The notes beneath the pieces are model-generated. The model searched no databases, was not told the origin of the DNA, and saw only the letters and a list, made by a program, of their open reading frames with translations. A program made the position numbers and the translations under genes. Shown in pieces: positions 11,882-22,585 of a stretch of DNA of 64,000 nucleotides (position 1 is its first letter; each line of letters starts with the position of its first letter). Source of the stretch: Letharia columbiana (Eukaryota; Ascomycota; Lecanoromycetes; Lecanorales; Parmeliaceae); contig NW_023501094.1 of the NCBI RefSeq assembly GCF_014066305.1, positions 1 to 64,000 on the forward strand, given 5' to 3'.

Positions 11882-12164
11882 CTACTGAGCCGAGCTTGTA
11901 CTAGTACCAGGCGACGCCCACGATGACGGCGATCTACCTGATGGATACGGTGATGGGTTTCTAATACTCTGATGGATACGGTGATGAGTTTCTAATACTC
12001 TGATCATATCGGATGGGGCGCGGACGATGTTTGCTGCGTCCGGCATCTCCGTCAGGGTCCATGTCGAAGATGTCGCCGCCCGTCCACTTTTCAGTCTCGG
12101 TACTAACTGGTACACCATCTCTCACTCGTGGAGAAAGGAGCGCTGGGGTTTGTTGTTTGGCCAT
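11882..12164 (-). pseudogene. Small hypothetical protein gene frameshifted by a 31-bp duplication
   Basis: From the ATG at 12164 the minus strand reads MAKQQTPALLSPRVRDGVPV, then a hydrophilic segment (EKWTGGDIFDMDPDGDAGRS) and ...RYDQSIRNSSPYPSEY, then stops. The stop falls inside a 31-bp direct repeat (11940-12001). If only one repeat unit is read, the frame continues to SPYPSGRSPSSWASPGTSTS and ends at 11882, giving about 83 aa. The frame after the repeat is open in just the right phase, which suggests a recent duplication in a short gene. Family unknown. It could instead be the last exon of a larger minus-strand gene. Confidence 0.4.
11940..12001. repeat. 31-bp tandem duplication
   Basis: Two adjacent copies of a 31-bp unit beginning GATGGATACGGTGATG and ending CTAATACTCT differ at one base (GGG versus GAG). 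Confidence 0.95.
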
Positions 12165-15100
12165 GTTGGGGAATGAAGGTCTAGAGTCGATTTCTACTGG
12201 ATAGGGCGTGTGTGTGAGTGAGACCGTGCGCAGGCCTAGATACTAAATACGGTTCGACAGGGCGTTGGCGGGTCGTGAGAGATGTCTGAGGTGTCAGCCG
12301 CTACGCCAGCCCGGCACTAGGAGGGGTAGGTGGTTTTCTTTCTCCTTTCGTGTGAAGCCGTGCCCGGTTCCCACACCGCCCCGAGGGATTGTTTCGAGGT
12401 CGGGTTGGGAGGTCGGTGTCTGGGGTCTGGGGAGGGGCCCGCTTGAGCTTTTTGTTTCGAGGAAGTTGCGTGTTTTTGTTGTTGGTGCTGCTGTTGTTGA
12501 CCGAGCTCAAGACGATCGCATCATGCAGATGGAGCAGGTCTGCAAAGTCTCTGCTCACGGTCACCGGCAGCCCATTTGCACATCAACAAAGTTGACCCAA
12601 ACTGCTAGGTCGGAGCGACTTGGTCCATGACTTCCTCGTCGCCCGGATGCTTGGTTTGCTCTGTCGTCCAGACGTTTGCATATGCAAAGTTCGACCATCA
12701 GTTGCAAAAGTCCTGGCCGGATTTCTTACAGCACCGTTGGGCTCAGTCGCGTTCGTCTGGAGCACAAGCCTTTTCGTAACCTGCTTGATGTGGTCGGTAT
12801 CAAGGTTGTAGTTCGACGCGACGCTTTTCGCTTCCTTGTAGACTCAAATTATCACCATCGAGTCCGAGAACGCAGACCTTGTACAGTATAACCGGCGGAG
12901 GGATTTCATGTCGCCCACGACGGTAGGAGAGTCCTCTAGCGCTCTCCAAGGAATCCCTTCGACTGGTTTAGCTGCTTCTAGTACGGCGTCCCTGGCAGGA
13001 GAGAGTGGCTCTAGGTGAAGCGCCGCTTGATAGAGTGTGGACGAGCCGTGAACAGCCTCCTCCAGGTGTCCTTGCTAGAGACCACGCTGATCTAAGACTT
13101 TTGGATGCGTTGATGAGCGACATTGACCCGACTCTTGCACCGGCATCAGGGCGACACTTCTACACAGTGCTGCTGGTCAATAGCACCGGTATGCCCGTAC
13201 CGTAAACCCACAGTCTACCCTTTGGAATGTCCTGCGTCCGATAGCAGCTCCGGCCAAGCGTCGCATTGCCAGCCGGAATCGCTATGGCGATACGCATCCC
13301 GGCAAAGTCCGTCACCAACGGGTACAACCAACACTCTATCGAGCCCAGAGCCTCTGGGTCACCGAGCGTCTTGTCTGGCGGCAAGGTAACGCTACTTGAG
13401 GACCCGCTCTAAGGGGTGTCACGTTATACGTCAATCGGAAGCTTACGTCGCGGTGGCTATTCGTCTATAGGGCGATGGCGATAGGCTCACGTCCCCGTGC
13501 CACAGCCTCGGCAGGTTACATATATACACGTCTGCACCTACACGTCACATATACCTACGCTATACACACATACATGTGACACACAAGTCCGCCATCGTCG
13601 TAATCCTCCCTCTGTCTAGATATTTCACGCTAAGACTCGGCATAACATCACACCGATCCTGAGCAAAATACCGGGCCGCGCATCAGGGCCCACAAGGCTA
13701 TATCACACCACACCACCTTACACCACGTAATTGGCTACACGTAATAGTCGACTAGCTATAAACCCGGGGCTAGTCATCGGAATAGAGGACGGAGGGCAAA
13801 TCGAAGGTTGGGGATAGACAAGAGTATAGGACTAAGGGGAGGGCAAATCAGCTTACAAGAATACGAGGAGGGCAGGTGCCGAACGTTGTTATACTATCTA
13901 GGAATCCAAGATCTACAACGATAACCAGGTATACCCTACGTGATAGGAGGCTGAGTCCGATGAGTTATCCGTCAAAGGGTGATCTGGTCACACATGGCCA
14001 CGTGCTGTAAGGCCCACGAAGTTTCCTCATCGTTGTTCTGGCCTTAGGCTGCGTACAAAAATGGAGAAACCAGAAAAAAATCCCCCCTTCCGAATCTTGC
14101 TTGATCTGGTTTGGATCCATAACAATTTACTCACTAAGTAATCACCGGGCTCATTCTTGCAACCTATCTCATTATCCTCTACAGGATCACGTATCTCTCT
14201 ATCGTTGACTCTTATAACTACGCAGGAAGTGGAAGCCAACCAACCGGCGAAACCTATAGGTCCGAACAAGCCAGCGCACAACTGTCACACGGGCCAAAGG
14301 TTCGTCGACTGGAAGTTTTTCCGAGCGAAAAGGATCGCGAGGGACCTCATCGACGTAAGCTGAAACCAAGAAGTTGTTCATCCTCGCTCACCCAGCGTCA
14401 CAGAAAGTTTTGCAATCTTTTCCCATCTTCCCCCGCCAGACAGGCACCTCAGGCATCCCTCCTGCGACTCACCAATCTCCGCCTCACTCAACCCCACGAC
14501 ACCTAGTGACCCCTGGGCAGAATATGCCCCCGGAACCAATGGCCCCCGTCTCCCTAGCCTCCTTCCCGCTGGCCCGTCGGCTTCACCTCCGGCCTCTCAT
14601 CGGCCATCCACATCCCATACGGCCCACCGTACATTCAACCGCCCACCAGGTATTCCCGCGCATTCAACCCGGCAATCCAGATCCCGCCCCAGCCAACACA
14701 CCCCCTCCCCGCACAATCTTCGTCCCCTTCCCCTCTCCTCCGCAGACCCTCTCCGTCCGCGAACCCCACCCGAGCACAGCCGTGCCACACCCCCATCCAT
14801 CCATCCATCCATCCATCCACCCGCCCGCCCGGCTCGAGCAGAGTCTGCCAGCTCGTGGGATGCCCCGGTCCGTCCGTCATCCCGCGGATCAGGAAGTCGC
14901 CGCTAGACGTTGGTCCGGCGGGCGGCCCTGGCGTCGCGACGTCCGGGCCCCGTCTTGGGCGGGGGTACGGATTTGTCACGGGGATTGCGCGGGACGTTTG
15001 GAAGGACCGAACGCCGGAGCCCCGGGCGAGACGTTTGGAGACGGCAACGGGGGTCTGCGGGGTACGGCACGCGGAGATGGTAGCGTGATGCCTTCGGTGG

Positions 15101-15674
15101 CCGCGGCGGACGTCGGAGAAGTTGGGAGGTGCGTGCACTATGCGGTGTGTGTATTAGCTCGGGGAAGTGGGGCGGCTGGGCTGTCGGGACGGGCGGGCTC
15201 GGCGGTGCTGTTGTGATTGGAGGGTTCTTTGTTGAGCGCTGGGCGGAACGCACGAGCGGGGAGGCTTGGGACTGACGGGCTTACTCATCGGGAGAGTTGG
15301 GTCTTCACATCAGAGGGATGGGTTGTCTTCTCGCTGTTATAGGAATCATCCATCGCCAATTTCTCACCCCGGACACCCTCGGTGTGTCTGGATTTATTGA
15401 TGCATGGCCGTCATGATGGAAAGTGTGAACGAGGGGTAGGAAGGTGTAGTTTAGTCGTGCTTTCACAGAGTGGGCCGATGCAAGTGATACTTCAAACATT
15501 GACCTCGACTGGGCCATTGTTGGTGCTAGATCTCAAGTGAAATCCAACAAGTTGACTTGAGTCTAAACCAGGTTGCTAGCTCAAACATTAAAATGTTATT
15601 CTGTCTATTTGGACCAGGTTCTCTTTCGTAGATTGTTGTTCCGTACATTTCCCAGAACCCCTTTGTAGCCCATC
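12165..15674. other. Long stretch without a confident gene; coding-like fragments
   Basis: Between 12300 and 13400 the minus strand has several short open frames that look coding-like (13384-13160, containing CWLYPLVTDFAGMRIAIAIP; 12765-12583). I could not join them with convincing introns or name a family, and they may be a decayed gene. 13500-14000 is AC-rich without coding signal. 14370-15220 is GC-rich and open in several frames at once on both strands, with proline-rich translations around a CCAT microsatellite. The frame 14855-15088 (GRGYGFVTGIARDVWKD) is the most protein-like, but I cannot support it as a gene. Confidence 0.35.
14793..14822. repeat. (CCAT)n microsatellite
   Basis: An uninterrupted run of CATC/CCAT units, followed by CCGCCCGCCCGG. 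Confidence 0.9.
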
Positions 15675-17695
15675 TCAACGATCTACCTGAATGACGGGTC
15701 CTGTATGAACATTTCTTGCGCGGAAGAGGTAGTACAGCACGCTAAAAACCATCGTACCCCCGAACATGAGGCTGCTGTAATTCATCGTCGCAGCCGTTGG
15801 ATGGTTCACGGGCGGCCACAGGCTAAAGAAAAAGATGATGATGAGATAGACGGTAGCGAAGCTGTTCGTCATTATATCAAGAACACCAGGAACACGCCAA
15901 GGGCCCCACGTGAGTTCCTTGCCAGGGACATTGTCGAGTCCGTCTCCTGAGCTGGGGGCGAGCTTGATGTCGCCGCGTAGCCGGCGCCAGAGAAGAAGCA
16001 CGGCGACGAGGAAGTAGGAGCCGAAAAGGCCGACGACGGAGAGCGAGACGATGTCGTTGAAAGCCGTGGAAGAGCCGAGCACGATGAGGGCGAGAACACA
16101 GGCCGGTGCCGTGGTCGAGAAGACGGCGAGCGCGGGGATTGCGGGGTTGGAATTGACACGCTGGAGGTGCTCCCGGCCCGGAACGGCTCTGTCGTGGGAA
16201 AAAGCCCAGAGTTGCCGAGATGCAGATGCGACAATGCCGATCGTGGCGTACAGAGAGAGCGTAATGACTATAGACGTCATGAGCGCCGCTCCAGTGGTAT
16301 CTTAAACGGCCTGGTTGAAGATCTCAATAAAGAGGTAACCAGTGTTTGTATGGAGAGCAGCGTCGATATCACCAATGCAAAAGAGTAGTGCGAGCGCGAT
16401 GCCGAACCCTAGCAAGCCATTCAAGACGATGCTGAACACAATCGCCTTCGGTACAACGACCGCGGCATTTTGGATCTCTTCGGACAAGTGGATCGCTCCG
16501 TCTGCTCCAAAGAAAGCGTACACGTTACCCAGTAGCCCGACGAAAAAGGAGAGTCCATCGTTAGGCCAGTTTCCCCCGTTGATGAATGTTCGGAACACTT
16601 GTGAGGGCTGCGCATGAGGCCCATGGATGACCAGTGGGAGTAAAATAGCAAAGAAGCCGAGTATGTGGAGAATGAGTATCAGTCCTTGAAATTTGGGAAG
16701 CCAGCTGCTGATGACGGTATTGACCGAGACGCCGAATAAGATGACTCCCCAGAAGAGCATAACACTATGCCATGGATGAGGGTCATAGCTAGGATCGGTA
16801 AGAGTGATCAAACCCCGCGTCATCGTCCCGTTCAGGTATCCGACGGACGCGCAGAAGGCCTGCCACCCGAGGACTGTTAACCATCCTACGGTCTCGTATT
16901 AGCGTGCGAATTACATTTTCATACCCCAAACTATGGGATTCTTACAAATTCATACCCCATTTTACATTTTCATACCCCAATGAGGTATAAATTTGTAAGA
17001 TACCATTAACAGGGGTATGATTCTGTAATTGCCCCGTATTAGCGAGGAACAGATGACTGTGCTGTGTCAAAGAGGGATCCAACCAGTAACATAGCTAAAG
17101 GACTTTTGATACTAAGGCGGGGCGAGCATGGAGACCCAATGATACTGTCCTCCCGACGTTGGTGCCCTATCCATATATGTCAGGACTCTCCTACTCTATC
17201 AACTTTCTTGAGCCACGACTGCCGCTACTCACATTGATGTCGCTTCTGCCAATGTAAGGAATACCGAAAGCGGTCCTATCCAGACAAAGATGTAGCCGTA
17301 TATGACTCCCGCAGGACCGCCGCTACATGGCTTTTTAGCATGTTGCAGAAAGACGGCGAATTGAAAACACCTACTTTGCGAAGCCTTGCGCGAATGTTCT
17401 TAGCTACATTAGCGCTACTGCCTCGGAAAGAATCTTCGATTCAGGGCCGTACATCGGAAAGCCTTGCCAGGTGATGACTACCGTGCAGCTGAAGCCCGAA
17501 ATGGACATGAAGCCAAAGTTCCGCTGTCACCGTTACTAAAAGGAGAAGAACAAGTATCGGCTGGGAAAGGAAGGTTATAGGGCGCCATACCTTCAGCACG
17601 GGGTTTTTGCCCATCCGAGCCATGTCTTTATCGTCATTGTTCTGTTTGGCCTTCATGCCTCCAAGCTCCACTGCTTTCATCTGTATAGCGTCCAT
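15675..17695 (-). pseudogene. APC-family amino acid/GABA/choline-type permease with two in-frame stops
   Basis: Six exons on the minus strand (17695-17591, 17523-17453, 17398-17375, 17322-17233, 17166-17084, 16885-15675) total 1584 nt, exactly 528 codons, with all junctions in phase. The translation is a fungal amino-acid permease: N-terminal VLKRNFGFMSISGFSCTVVI, then FANGGPAGVIYGYIFVWIG, APTSGGQYHWVSMLAP, GWLTVLGWQAFCASVGYLNG, and a long C-terminal half with about eight hydrophobic segments (SFFVGLLGNVYAFFGADGAI, ASASRQLWAFSHDRAVPG). Family members import amino acids, GABA or choline across the plasma membrane. Two codons are stops: TAG at 17114-17112 (after SMLAPP) and TAA at 16304-16302 (after EIFNQAV). 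Everything else is in frame, so inactivation looks recent. Intron 5 (17083-16886) is enlarged by a MITE. Substrate cannot be told from sequence. Confidence 0.85.
16905..17034. mobile_element. 130-bp MITE with 10-bp target duplication inside a permease intron
   Basis: The direct repeat CGTATTAGCG flanks the insert on both sides (16895-16904 and 17035-17044). The insert has imperfect terminal inverted repeats of about 50 bp: the left end reads AATTACATTTTCATACCCC, and the reverse complement of the right end reads AATTACAGAATCATACCCC. Internally the motif CATACCCC recurs. A 10-bp duplication fits the 8-11 bp range of Mutator-like elements, but no transposase is present. Removing the insert and one repeat leaves an intron of about 58 nt, normal for this gene. 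Confidence 0.85.
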
Positions 17696-19248
17696 ATTTA
17701 CAACAGATTCTTTCGGAGCGAACCAAGAGGATGAAAGTAAACGAGAAAAAGTGAAGAGAAAAGGAATGTGTACTCCAAAAAAAGAGAAAACTCGGCATTT
17801 CCGTGGACACCACCGTAGAAAAGTGGGGGAGGGGAAAGCTGCAATCGCGAATGGGGCGGTAAGGTGCTCAATGCAGCCCCCCGCCCGCCCCACTTCGACC
17901 AAGAGAACGCTGAACGAGGTAGGCATGGATAGTCATGATGCAACGCAGGTATCCTCCGCGTTAACCATCCTCATCGCTACCGCGGTTGATAATGTTATCG
18001 ATCCAATGCCTCGCTCATGCTTGGATAGCCATAGGAAGTTATCATGATATCAAGGGTCAATCAACATCTGGTCCGTTACTCGAAGTAGGATGTTGTAGGT
18101 TTATGCCGATGACAATCGTCTGTCCGCTGACCGCAGCTTCAATGCCTATGGGGATGCCGGGCATGAGCTCTGCTGGAATCACTGAAACGATTAGATCAAT
18201 GAAATGCTGTAACACGACGCAGGTATCTTGTAGCCGTGCCTGCGAATGCGCACATGTATCAACACAGTACTAGTGCTGTGGGTGGTTACAGCCATAACTG
18301 AACGGAGCGTCTGTTCTACAACGGTACTGCAATTGATGTTTAAGCTGACCAAGATTCTTGACTTCATCATAATAGGTCTGGAATAGGATATCAATAGCAG
18401 GGTAAATATAATTTTTCTTGTAGAGTTGTCGATACCGGAACGGTGTCGGAACGGTTCCAAAATTTCTATAACGGTCCTAGAAATCCAGCGGTGTCAGAGT
18501 AAAACATTCGCTCTGTGAGGTCAGCCTTGGTCTATAACCGTATCAAGAATTTTTACCGATAGTACTCACTTTACAATTAATCCAACACGGTGTGCGCAGT
18601 TGCAGATAACCCTAACCCTAATACGCCCATACTTTAAGGTCGGGTAAAAAAGAGGCCTTATTTTGGTCCGTAGAATTATGGTTCCTAAGCCAAAATAACC
18701 AATTAGATACCTTAAATGAGCCCGATAGTGAACAGAGTGTTCAATGCCATTCGGATACGAAATTCGATTGGTCAGATCTTGGCGTTCAGGACTTTTGGTG
18801 TCTACCTCCGTAGGGTGCGAAGGATCGAGTTCCTTTGACGAGCCTGCGACGAGGACGGGCATCACTGGAGTTGTAAGTGGTGCGCATCCGGGACTTGGAT
18901 GAGGTGTTGGCTGGACGACCCTTCCGGCGAAATCTTGGCGCTCGAGTCTTGGCGTTTGAGATACTATCAAAGAGTGATAGTGGTAGAAAGCTTCTTTCTA
19001 GCACGAGGTATCGTCAGCCGGGATCTCTTTGAGACGTCTCACCTATCAAGGAAATTTTCCATATCCTGAATCGGCCCTTGCTGAAAGGAGACAGCAACAG
19101 ATTCCTCGTGAGCAATGGCAAATCAGATAGACGCGCTTGAACGGCAGATCCAAGCGACTCGGCATCGCTTGCTAGGCGAAGCACCGGTCCCCTTCAGAAA
19201 CTGATGCTAATTGCTAGCATTTCGTAATCTTCGAAGGTTATTTTCTTC
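17696..19248. other. Upstream region of the permease gene and intergenic sequence
   Basis: No supported gene. A minus-strand frame at 18970-18566 is open for 134 codons but has no recognisable features. Confidence 0.4.
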
Positions 19249-19401
19249 TACTCGTGCTGTCCAGGAGTGAGTTACCTCGCTTAATAGCGCCGGGAGAGTT
19301 GACCAATCAAACTACGATTTTCGCGGAGAACTGAGTAATTTGATTGGTCAGCTCTCCCGGCGCTATTAAGCGAGGTAACTCACTCCTGGACAGCACGAGT
19401 A
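19249..19401. mobile_element. Palindromic foldback MITE, TA-flanked
   Basis: Arms 19250-19311 and 19339-19400 are reverse complements over 62 bp with one mismatch, around a 27-nt loop. The ends read CTCGTGCTGTCCAGGAGTGA at each arm tip, and a TA dinucleotide borders both sides, as expected for a Tc1/mariner/pogo-type target duplication. A transcript would fold into a near-perfect hairpin. No transposase is present. The element sits about 25 bp beyond the broken end of the P450 remnant. Confidence 0.85.
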
Positions 19402-19425
19402 CACTTACTTACTAATATCTTATAG

Positions 19426-19843
19426 TTATGACAGAGCGTCTCTGTAGGTAGATATTGGCTGCACCTCGCTGTCTTTTGTGGTACTTGTGAAGGGATAAGA
19501 TTTTTGGAATCCCGCGTAGGCCAGTACGTGCAGAGCCAATGTTCTTGTATCTTCCGACGTGCTCCTCGCACTTCCATTCGTGTCAGGAAGCCAGGCGTCC
19601 ACCGTATCACCTGCCTGACGCAATGACTCCCTCCAGATGAGGGTACCCTTTTGCTCATTGAAAGGAGTTGCGGTAAGTTTTCGTTGACGTTGCCATTCAG
19701 AGCCTTCGGCCTACAAGTTTGGGTGAGCAATGGAGATTCAAGAGCACGAACAGGGTTAGTCACCGTGGAAATATTAGGTCCGAAGACGTTCAGCATGCCT
19801 ATTGACAGGTCAGCGTCAGTGAAACCAGGGCTGGCAATGGTGG
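19426..19843 (-). pseudogene. Cytochrome P450 fragment (N-terminal/C-helix region)
   Basis: The minus-strand reading starts near 19843 (ASPGFTDADLSIGMLNVFGP, then NIST). A 53-nt intron (19763-19711, GTGACT...TTGTAG) leads in frame to AEGSEWQRQRKLTATPFNEQ, then ...WRESLRQAGDTVDAWL and DTRTLALHVLAYAGFQKSYP, ending at a TAA (19428-19426) after TYRDALS. The WxRQRK motif is the P450 C-helix that contacts a haem propionate, and the rest matches the D-E region of fungal microsomal P450s. The N-terminal anchor, I-helix, ExxR and haem-Cys loop are absent. The fragment is bounded on the 3' side by the foldback MITE and on the 5' side by a GC-rich repeat junction near 19850. Confidence 0.7.
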
Positions 19844-20189
19844 ATGTTAGGAGCAGCCCCTACGGGGGCCCCGCGACGTCCCTACGGGGGCCCTACGGGG
19901 CCCTATTTAGGTCCAAATAGGGGTGTCTGACTGTCAAGCGTAGACACCCCCGGAACCAGCTTTTTTAGCTGAGTTGCTAAGAGTGGACCAATTAACTGGT
20001 CCACTACCAGTGGAACCGTTAGTTTCTCGTAGTTGATGGTGTAATGTGAGGTCTACCGGTTGGTAGTTGGTGTAGTTCTGACCTTAAAAGCGACTGGTTT
20101 CAACTGATAGTGGAGTATTTTATGATAAGTTTTTTAAATATGTGCTGGGGCGCGGGGCTACCCAGTAGTGGAAAACTTGCCGAGGATGT

Positions 20190-20384
20190 GAGAAGACTGA
20201 GAAGACTGAGAAGACTGAGAAGACTGAGAAGACTGAGAAGACTGAGAAGACTGAGAAGACTGAGAAGACTGAGAAGACTGAGAAGACTGAGAAGACTGAG
20301 AAGACTGAGAAGACTGAGAAGACTGAGAAGACTGAGAAGACTGAGAAGACTGAGAAGGCTGAGAAGGCTGAGAAGACTAAGAAG
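20190..20384. repeat. 9-bp minisatellite, about 21 units of GAGAAGACT
   Basis: About 18 perfect copies of GAGAAGACT are followed by variant units (GAGAAGGCT, GAGAAGGCT, GAGAAGACT, AAGAAG). Because the unit is a multiple of three, it is open in several frames (EKT, LRR and, on the minus strand, SLL). The EKT frame runs to ...EKTKKITTA and a stop, so the tract could have belonged to a Lys-rich protein tail, but there is no start codon upstream in that frame. Confidence 0.95.
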
Positions 20385-20462
20385 ATTACTACTGCATAAT
20401 ACCAATTCTATTAAGGGGAGACCCCCTAAACCCCCTACCCTCCGGGGGCTCCTGCCGGAGGG

Positions 20463-20597
20463 GCCGTCCTCGCAAGCTCGAAATTATTTACATAAAGCCT
20501 ATTTTGAGATCGGTATGGGGTCGGCAGGAGCCCCGTCCTCGTAAGCTCGAAATTATTTACATAAAGCCCACTCATTTTGAGATCGGTATGGGGTCGT
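20463..20597. repeat. Tandem duplication of about 70 bp
   Basis: The block containing AAGCTCGAAATTATTTACAT and GAGATCGGTATGGGGTCG occurs twice (20471-20532 and 20542-20597), with small differences. Confidence 0.85.
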
Positions 20598-20841
20598 CCG
20601 CTTCGTCAAGATCAAGATTATAACTATAATCCCTCTGAAGAAATTCCTTACAACGATCATCAATCATAAACCGAAGTTGCTTATGAATAGCCTTAAGATC
20701 TTTATGCCGAATCGCCGTACATAACAAAGTCTCGAAGTCAAGTTCATCCTTAATTTGAGGCTGATCGGCCGCCATGCACTGATCTTCCACAACGTGAAAT
20801 ACGTAATCTAAGGCGTCTTGTAATTCGGTACTAATAGGCCC
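20572..20841 (-). CDS. C-terminal fragment of an unknown protein
   Basis: The minus-strand frame is open from a TAA just upstream of GPISTELQDALDYVFHVVE to a stop at 20572. The translation is protein-like and acidic (DELDFETLLCTAIRHKDLKA, RFMIDDRCKEFLQRDYSYNL). The first Met is at 20790. The C-terminus ends within the duplicated 70-bp block. I do not recognise it. Transposon origin is possible given the repeats around it. Confidence 0.3.
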   Translation of the reverse strand, partial: GPISTELQDALDYVFHVVEDQCMAADQPQIKDELDFETLLCTAIRHKDLKAIHKQLRFMIDDRCKEFLQRDYSYNLDLDEADDPIPISK

Positions 20842-22278
20842 TTATAAGAATCGCTCTTCTTAAAGACGTATCCAATCTCTAAAATCGTAGCTAATTTTAA
20901 GAGTGTAACTGTGAGAGAGCGCGCTCGGTATTTTGTTTTTGATGATTCTTTTGATGCCGATTTGCAGTACGTCGAGTTGCAGAGGATGCGAGGCCAAAGT
21001 CAAGAATTGATTGAGACATCTTAGGGATACGGAATAATATTTAAGAGAGGATTGGACAAGATCAGAGAAGAAATTGATGTTCTTTTAGTGAGAGAGCGAG
21101 GGTCGGGGACAAAAGTCTCTGCCGACTTTTGGTGGGGGCTGCGGGAGAAAGTCGGCAGGGAGAAAACAGAGAAGAAATTGATGTTCTTAGCCAAGATCTA
21201 CTAAATCCTTAGTTACTTCCTAATAAGGTAACAGTTTCCCAGAACAGTCTCACAGCGAGGCTTGGCACAGAAGTGATTTTATTCTTGAGCCAGGGAGAAA
21301 GCAAGCTTTCCAAAAGTCGGTTTTTTGGGTTAAAAGAGCTAAGAGGTCAACATTTATAGGGCTGAAGTAGGGCTGGAATAGGGCTGATAGGGCTTAACAC
21401 TTGGTATATTGGCCTATTCCCCCCCTCGCCACTGAGCGATACTTTATCTTTTATTACAACTGCCCCAGTAGTTGGTTTTCAATATATGGTAGTTGGTGCA
21501 GTTTCGATTTCCAAATCTAGTAGTTGGTGCAGTTTGGCCTCCAAAGCCAACTATGTCCACCGTTGCCAGCCCTAAATGAAACTGATCCTTCTATTCCCAA
21601 CCGTATCGATTATATCGAAAGTGATAGCAAACAACGAGGGAAGTAACATCAGCAGCAGACGGACCTATGTACTCGCTGTAGAGAGACGGAAAGAGGGTGT
21701 GCACGCATCAGTAATACATATCAATTACGGTCCGAGGCAATGTATATGGAATGAGTGATTTCTAAGGATTGGCTGATGATGATCATGGGGTCCCGCCCTG
21801 CATAGGCAATAGGATTGACTGATGGAGCAAAGTGGCCCAATGCCTGATGGGAAGGGTCCAAAAGAACATCCTCGGCCCTCGGGTACTAAGATATTTGACG
21901 CCCGGCCCGCAAAGCTTGCCCGATTGCTTCAGCCTCATATACCCGCGCCAAGGTGCAACGTTCGCGTACTACCCTTGTTGGAATCTGCTGCAGCACACTG
22001 TGTTGTAGCTACCCCGCAGCAGGTGGCAAATTAGCATGGGCTTCACTATATAAGTAGCCTTTGCTTGCGGGGCCGAGCCTAGATTTCTTCTCTTCCGCCA
22101 ACAATCACTAGATGTACGTTGTACATGCTGCATTATCAACCTTGTACGCGTCGAGCTGCAACACTTTCAACAACGGCTGACATGCAGTAGCGTATGTTTA
22201 CACCAGTAAAGAAGCGGTGTGATATGCTCGATCAAGGAAACGATCATGCCCTATCTCTTAGCCTGTCTATCCCAGAGC

Positions 22279-22302
22279 TTTTTTTTTTTTTTTTTTTTTT
22301 TT
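22279..22302. repeat. Poly-T tract
   Basis: A run of more than 20 T. It could be the A-tail of a minus-strand retroposed sequence. Confidence 0.9.
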
Positions 22303-22585
22303 CGTGAAGATTGCCATCCGTACACCGGCAATAGGGTGTCGGTCGGCATGACAGCAGCTCTGATAGAACGTATAATGTTTCATCCTTTACATACCCTCGA
22401 GGCTCAATCCGTCGATGCATGACAGCCTTTGCTTTGATCGACTGCTTCAGGTTTCCTGTGGAAAATTTCTTCAGGGGGGGCAAAGGGGGAACTGAGGGTT
22501 GATATCGATCCTTCAGATTCGGGGTCCCTATTTTCTCCAGCTCATCTGTGCCTTTCAGGTAACACATACAAACCGAAATCAACAA

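Larger units (their letters stand above)
19844..22585. other. Repeat-rich, mostly non-coding stretch, probably old transposon debris
   Basis: Starts with GC-rich repeated CCCTACGGGGG motifs (19855-19905). It holds a 9-bp minisatellite, a 72-bp duplication and a C-terminal protein fragment (listed separately). Motifs of the form TAGTTGGTGCAGTTT recur at 20064, 21490 and 21520, suggesting one element between about 19850 and 21550, but no ends could be fixed. 21560-22240 shows no gene. Confidence 0.4.

Noticed and set aside
14374..15216. 280-codon proline-rich open frame
   Set aside because: The region is GC-rich and open in several frames on both strands, contains a CCAT microsatellite and has no recognisable domain or introns.
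18607..18621. Telomere-like TAACCCTAACCCTAA
   Set aside because: Only about two and a half units, inside unique sequence; too short to claim an internal telomere or chromosome end.
20100..20544. Apparent Leu-Arg repeat or Leu-Ser repeat proteins in the 9-bp tract
   Set aside because: These are only frame readings of the GAGAAGACT minisatellite; flanking codons show no protein character.
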